Of a stretch of 64,000 bases of DNA, positions 59,480 through 64,000 are shown piece after piece. This stretch comes from Angiostrongylus vasorum (lineage: Eukaryota > Nematoda > Chromadorea > Rhabditida > Metastrongylidae): positions 62,001 through 126,000 of the forward strand of contig JADANN010000391.1 in the NCBI GenBank assembly GCA_018806985.1. Reading direction: 5' to 3'. The translations under genes were made by a program, and so were the position numbers. Positions within the stretch are counted from its first letter, which is position 1; the number at the start of each line of letters is the position of its first letter. The notes under the pieces were generated by a model that did no database searches, had not been told where the DNA came from, and saw nothing but the letters and a program-made list of their open reading frames with translations.

Positions 59480-60944
59480 TCATCCCCATTCCTTTTGTGA
59501 ACTGATGAAGGCTCGACTCTGAAGGAAACAGCAAATATCCAGAACGAAATTAGCAATAAAAACATTGAAATACACAGAAAAACGAGTAATACCTTAAAAA
59601 ATATAGAATTAGGGTCACCGCTGTCCGCGCCGTCGAGGTCATCTGAAATTGTGTGTACCATCTTTGTGCAGTGGTAATGACAATAAGTGAACAAACATCC
59701 TTTTCGATGAATAAGTGAATAAATAATTCAGCCGCGATAAATCTCTTGAGAGGAATTGGACTCCGTTAGTGGAGGGACTAGGCATATTGTACCTAAACAA
59801 TGACTTGTGCTAGGCCTACCGATGTGACAACTTAGTGTTTTATTCTCTCAGACAGATCTAGTAACGATCTGGAAACCCAGAATGATGGGGCTTAGTTAGC
59901 ACGAAGCGCAACATCAAACGTGCAACCCGGTTTTTGCAGAGATCTGTAAACACTACGCTATATGCTCTTCTAGTTTGTAAAAAATACAAAATTTGTTGAC
60001 TTCTTATTTGCTGCCTGCCGTTGCTTTTCACTGCAAGGTATTACGTGAAGTACTACTGAAGTGATGCTGAGATATTTGCAAAACTTGGACTCCAGGCCAG
60101 ATCGGACCGCGATTGCCCTTCCTGAGGGACCACATGTTTTGAAAAGGAACAAAAGCTGGCAAGAAACTGAAAACACCTATAAAAACTAGACTAGCTATAT
60201 TCAAATATTAAAAAATAATCGGAAGGAAAGCTAAAAAAAAATTGCTAACACCATGTATGCAAGCTCTTCAGTATGTTATGACCTCAACTCGGTGTTCCTC
60301 CTCTACTAAAGTGAAAGAGTAAATCGTTACGGGCTAGGGTAGCACAACAACATGCCCAACGTAGTGTTTTTTCTTCCTAAACGTCTAACACTATCGCTTA
60401 TTTAATATTCTCCCAGCACTTGTTTTTTCTACTTACCACTACTTTACTGTACTACTATTCTAATCGGAGGCGTCCTGCAATGCACATATGGGATCGATCT
60501 CAGCGCCCATGGCTCACCAAGCCTTCCATCCGTCTAGGGTCGGCAAATTGCTACCAGACTTGTCTAGGAGGATAGAAGAACTGGCTCGATACATCGATAG
60601 ACCATTGCGAGTCATTGTAAAGGCCAAATATGCATTCATTCACCTCCAACAATGCCTAATGAAGCCGAATGGATGGCGCATCCCTCAGGGATTGATGAAC
60701 GCCGAGAGCTTCATCCTGTATTATATCAGCACTCAAATTTTATAGCGTTGTAAATCAAAATGAGTGTGAAAACGTATAAGGGAAAAAGTAGAAAAAAATT
60801 TAAAAGACAACACTGGAAAGTTTGAAGGATACCGTATTCGGGCTTAACTATGCCTCTATCGCGGAGGTACTTCTTTGCTTTCCTATCGAACTCTAGCATT
60901 CGATTTTCGACGTAATCGAAATAGGCAAAGGACTTGCTTGTCAT
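59480..60944 (-). CDS. Possible three-exon gene for a 66-residue protein
   Basis: Exon 60944-60833 begins ATG right after a TTATAG acceptor-like site and encodes FAYFDYVENRMLEFDRKAKK and YLRDRGIVKPEY. It joins in phase to 59642-59593 (DLDGADSGDPNSIFFK; TTTCAG acceptor, GTATTA donor) and to 59518-59480 (SRAFISSQKEWG, stop; CCTTCAG acceptor). The three exons total 201 bases. The ATG following TTATAG may instead be an internal exon, so the N-terminus is unsure. I recognise no family; charged, probably helical N-terminal half. A SINE-A lies in intron 1. Confidence 0.45.
59805..59965 (-). mobile_element. SINE-A/B-like, strongly diverged
   Basis: aggcctaccgatgtgacaac, ctctcagacagatctagtaa and the reversed head gtaaacactacgctatatgc keep the SINE-A order. 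It lies downstream of the small gene. Confidence 0.45.
60058..60150 (-). mobile_element. SINE-C fragment
   Basis: gtgatgctgagatatttgca, aaacttggactccaggcc and gattgcccttcctgaggg. Body and part of the head only. Confidence 0.55.
60466..60722 (+). mobile_element. SINE-A lacking the first 20 bases
   Basis: Starts within the tRNA-like head (aggcgtcctgcaatgcacat, gggatcgatctcagcgccc) and continues intact to gagagcttcatcctg. Box A is missing, so it cannot be transcribed from its own promoter. Confidence 0.8.
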
Positions 60945-60961
60945 CTATAATATTATAAAAG

Positions 60962-61560
60962 AAGTTTGGATACGGTGTACGTAGTATGTTGCAAAGTGTG
61001 TGAGGAGGAATACGTTGGCGAAAAGGGTAGACCGCCTTGCGTCCGCTCAAAAGAACACTTAGTCGGTAAACCTAAATTGAATACTCCACTAGGATGCAGA
61101 AACATATCGGGGAAGATTTTGAAGTAGAAGTCACTATCCTCACACAGGAATCCAAGACATCAGCGCGTAAAACTCTTGAAGCATTTTAGATTAACCCCAA
61201 AAATCCAAAAATGAACCTCAAGGAGGAGTGTCTTGTTATCAGCGTGACCTTGCACCATACCCAGGCTGATTCTATGACCTGACGGGCGTACATTTTGCTC
61301 CCACGTATTACTCTGTGCGGTTACTCTCCACCAGTTCATTGGTATACTTGTAAAGACTAAAATGGTGGGTGTTTAAACGCTGTTTATTATGCGAATGCAA
61401 CCTTATGTGTTAAATCTTATCTGCTAGGGTTATGAAAGTGTTTGGCTGAGTAGATGGCATGTCAATTTGAACTTTCCTGTCTCTGAAGAAGGCGAAATCG
61501 CCGAAACGTCGGCTACTGAATGCTAATAAATTCTACAATATCAACCTCGTGTTCGCTTAT
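60962..61560 (+). mobile_element. Penelope-like element fragment, plus strand
   Basis: GIY-YIG core: VYVVCCKVCEEEYVGEKGRP then VRSKEHLVGKP. A frameshift follows; the next frame reads EDFEVEVTILTQESKTSARK and TLEAF, then a stop, then MNLKEECLVISV. The 3' part ends with the hammerhead-like motif at 61479-61515 and gttcgcttatcgaggaaaa. Reverse transcriptase absent. Confidence 0.8.
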
Positions 61561-61590
61561 CGAGGAAAAAAAACAAAAGAAATAATTGAT

Positions 61591-61902
61591 CTATTTATTT
61601 ATGTGATCTTATAAACTGATCTTCTTTAGCTGATCCGAGGTTGGTATAGGTGTTCGTTGACGTTGTCGTTGTTGTTGGTGTTGTTTGTGGGAGTGGGACT
61701 CACTCGTTACATCACGGCTCTGAGGAAGGCGAAATCGCCGAAACGTCAGCCATTGACAAACAACACCAGCAACAACGACAACGTCAACGAACACCTACAC
61801 CAACCTCGGACCAGCCAAAGAAGATCAGTTTATAAGATCACATAAGTAAATAAATCAACTATCTATGCCGAGGTTTATAGAAAGTCGGTCTTTTAGGTTA
61901 TT
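61591..61902 (+). mobile_element. Fold-back PLE derivative with 14-bp target-site duplication
   Basis: AAGAAATAATTGAT flanks the copy perfectly (61577-61590 and 61903-61916). Arms of about 84 bases (about 61604-61688 and 61758-61840) are near-perfect inverted copies rich in gttgttg/caacaac. The central 70 bases hold the best hammerhead-like motif of the window: stem I GGCT (61716-61719) with AGCC (61748-61751), core CTGAGGA (61720-61726), hairpin GGCG/CGCC, and GAAACGTC. The right end has ccgaggtttatagaaagtcg. It inserted directly downstream of the PLE fragment 60962-61560. Confidence 0.9.
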
Positions 61903-62182
61903 AAGAAATAATTGATTGCTCCATACGATGGTCAACGCGTTGAAGTCCTTAGTTTGACTACGAGTTATATGGATGATAGCATGGGATGTTTATGAAAAAG
62001 ACATATTCATAGGATATAATGCCTTTATATCGCATGGTACCCCTTATCGAAAATTTCTACACTTTTCGGCGCTCAACCCGCACAAATACCACACCTGGGA
62101 GACACCTGCCGTGTTTCGCAAATCTTCGTTATCGCATGGTAAGAATAAAGAACTTGTACAGAATTACGTTTTCTATTCAGAG

Positions 62183-64000
62183 TTCCCCACGGATCTCCCT
62201 CATATGAGGGATCTCGAGCCGGTTAGTCGCGAGGCTACGTGGCGCGTCCCCAGGTGGCGGATAGGGGGTTAATCGCGGACTAAAAGCGACCTTTGCTTCC
62301 CTGAGACGCAGATGGATCTAGGGGACGGACTCCCTGTTTCTGCTGCGCCGATTTGGCACATATTTCTGCATTTACGGGGTGTATTCATGCACGCGTGTTT
62401 GGGTGCGTTCTAGTTTATGCAGGTTGTATTCTACGAGTCAATTCGGCCAAAAGCCTGAAATCAAGTGACAGGGAAGTATATGGAAGGCGGTTAGGAGTCG
62501 CCTCCAACAAATAAGCTACATGTCCACTCTGGGAGAGCCTGGCGAGCTACTCGTGAGTATACCCAGCCCCACGTTCAGAGCCCATCAAGCTATACGTGAG
62601 TATCAAAATGGTATGTTAAACACAGCAAAGAAAAACGGGCCCCTTTTCCCCTGACTCCGAAAGAGCCCCTCAATTTCGCAGCGTTGGGTAGGGCGAGTAC
62701 GGAGAGCCTGCTAAAATCTCAGGGCCAATGGAAGCTGCCTGGATTTCGAAGAACTATAGTGACGATCTGTACCTACAATGCACGTACACTTGCATCCGAG
62801 TCCTCGATGGAAGACTTGCTCATGCAAGCAAGAAGGATAAAGTACGACGTCATCGGCCTGGCCAAGACGAGAAGACGCCAGCCTTTCAAATCCATCTATG
62901 ACACCGGAGAAGAACTGTTCCTCGGAACATGCGACAGTAAAAGTGTTGGCGGCGTCGGCGCTCTGGTCAACACGAGTTTGTCCATGAACATCGATTCATT
63001 CGAACAACTTACAACACGAATCGGACGTTTACGATTAACAAGTTGTGGAGCAATCCCGGCTTTGACAATCTTCGTCGTTTACGCGCCGACATCAAACTAT
63101 GACGAAGAAATCGAAGCATTCTATATGGACTTGGAAAAGTTTCTACAAAGAAGACCACACATTCTTCAAGGTCATCATTGGAGATTTCAACGCCAAGATT
63201 GGACCAAGTAGAACGTCTGAAGAACGTCACATTGCGGCCCACGGATTAGAATGGAACGAACACGGTGAGCGGCTGTCTGAGTTTATCATGGCGACCAAGA
63301 CAATCCATAGTAGCTCACAATTACAGAAGCCCCACCCTAAGCGCTGGACGTGGGAGTCTCCCAATGGAGAGTACCATAACGAAATAGACCACATCATAGT
63401 AAATAGGTTTTGCCTAACCGATGTCGCTGTTGTCCCAAAATTCTACACGGGGTCAGACTACCGTCTCCTTCGTGCAAGATTCTATTTCTCGCGGAAAGGA
63501 GAAAAAGCCGCTAAATTCAAAAACCGAAGTCCCAGAACCACCGCAAACTGGGATTTATCCAACTCATTAGTCGGCTGCTGAGAAGACGCCGTTGTCGATA
63601 ACATCGACGAAGAATACGATCGGCTCATTCGACATCTTCACGTTAGCGCCATGAAAGCTGAGAGTTCGAAAGCCACCAAGAGACGTCTGTCTCCAGAAAC
63701 TCTCGAGCTGATACGTCAGCGTGGAATCGCACGAGGTGCATGCAACCCCGAACTAAATTCCGAAGTCGCAAAACAATGCAAACAGGCCATAAAAGAAGAT
63801 CTTAAAGAGAGAAGAGCAGCAGTAATGGTCGAAGCTGCAGAGGCTGGGAAAAGCATCCGCAAAGCCCACCGAAGCTTCGCCAGTTACAGGACCAAGATCA
63901 TTGCACTCCGATGCTCAGACGGAACAGTTACAGCGTCGAGAAAGGCAATGGAAAAAATCATTCACGAACACTACTCAGATCTCTTCGATAGCCACGTCCA
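62183..64000 (+). mobile_element. RTE LINE, 5' half, runs off the window
   Basis: The 5' region from about 62183 (gatctccctcatatgaggga) is followed by an APE-type endonuclease ORF from about 62684: ICTYNARTLASESSMEDLL, FLGTCDSKSVGGVGALVNTS, then after a frameshift near 63145 [28 protein letters not shown] and GSDYRLLRARF. The linker to the reverse transcriptase continues past 63585 (LSPETLELIRQRGIARG) to the window end. The catalytic Asp and Asn (GDFNAK) and the IDH are kept; the usual SDH reads SDY. Confidence 0.9.

Noticed and set aside
59422..59694. Open frame with an apparent transmembrane segment
   Set aside because: The hydrophobic stretch lies between a good donor (GTATTA at 59592) and acceptor (CCTTCAG), so it is more likely a T-rich intron than a membrane domain.

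Overview
This window looks like the genome of a clade V (strongylid, hookworm-type) nematode. Several things support that. Introns are GT-AG and often preceded by T-rich TTTCAG or TTTTAG acceptors. The protein-coding exons resemble metazoan or nematode proteins. The DNA is saturated with RTE-type LINEs, tRNA-derived SINEs and Penelope-like elements (PLEs) of the kind found in hookworms. There is no sign of bacterial gene organisation. Species assignment is inference; no search could be run.

Host genes. (1) Minus strand, 1295-3624: first two exons of a CFAP36/CCDC104-like (BART-domain) gene, probably continuing toward position 400. (2) Minus strand, 19041 down to about 14200: a RhoGAP gene of the ARHGAP11A / RGA-3/4 type. 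A second in-phase exon series at 10116-6493 is probably the C-terminal half of the same gene. (3) Minus strand, 20375-20025: a single-exon histone-fold protein of the CHRAC1 (CHRAC-15) / DNA polymerase epsilon small-subunit type. (4) Minus strand, 39075-26635: a 15-exon canonical poly(A) polymerase. Every exon could be placed, and all but one junction join in phase. (5) Plus strand, 43326-51407: a five-exon gene for about 311 residues that I do not recognise. Introns 1 and 4 each contain an RTE LINE in the opposite orientation. (6) Minus strand, 60944-59480: a possible three-exon gene for only 66 residues.

Mobile DNA fills most of the rest. RTE LINEs lie at 43660-46755 (-, near full length), 49078-51172 (-), 52665-54340 (+), 57650-58620 (-) and 62183-64000 (+, runs off the window); a second RTE-type family lies at 21200-22100 (-). 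PLEs with GIY-YIG endonuclease remnants lie at 3929-4866, 55335-56040 and 60962-61560, with several short non-autonomous derivatives. There are three tRNA-headed SINE families, called here A, B and C. A fourth non-autonomous family (D, about 385 bp) shares its 3' end with the 21200-22100 LINE.

The most interesting signal is a compact motif in the terminal repeat of the PLEs that can be drawn as a minimal hammerhead ribozyme: CTGANGA, a GGCG/CGCC hairpin, GAAACGTC, and GGCT/AGCC flanks. It recurs at about a dozen places on both strands. Several carriers are bounded by 12-14 bp target-site duplications, and two are fold-back elements with long inverted arms. Another useful result is the 3'-end sharing between the D elements and an RTE LINE, which suggests a LINE/SINE partnership. 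A one-base phase problem at one poly(A) polymerase junction also deserves a check.
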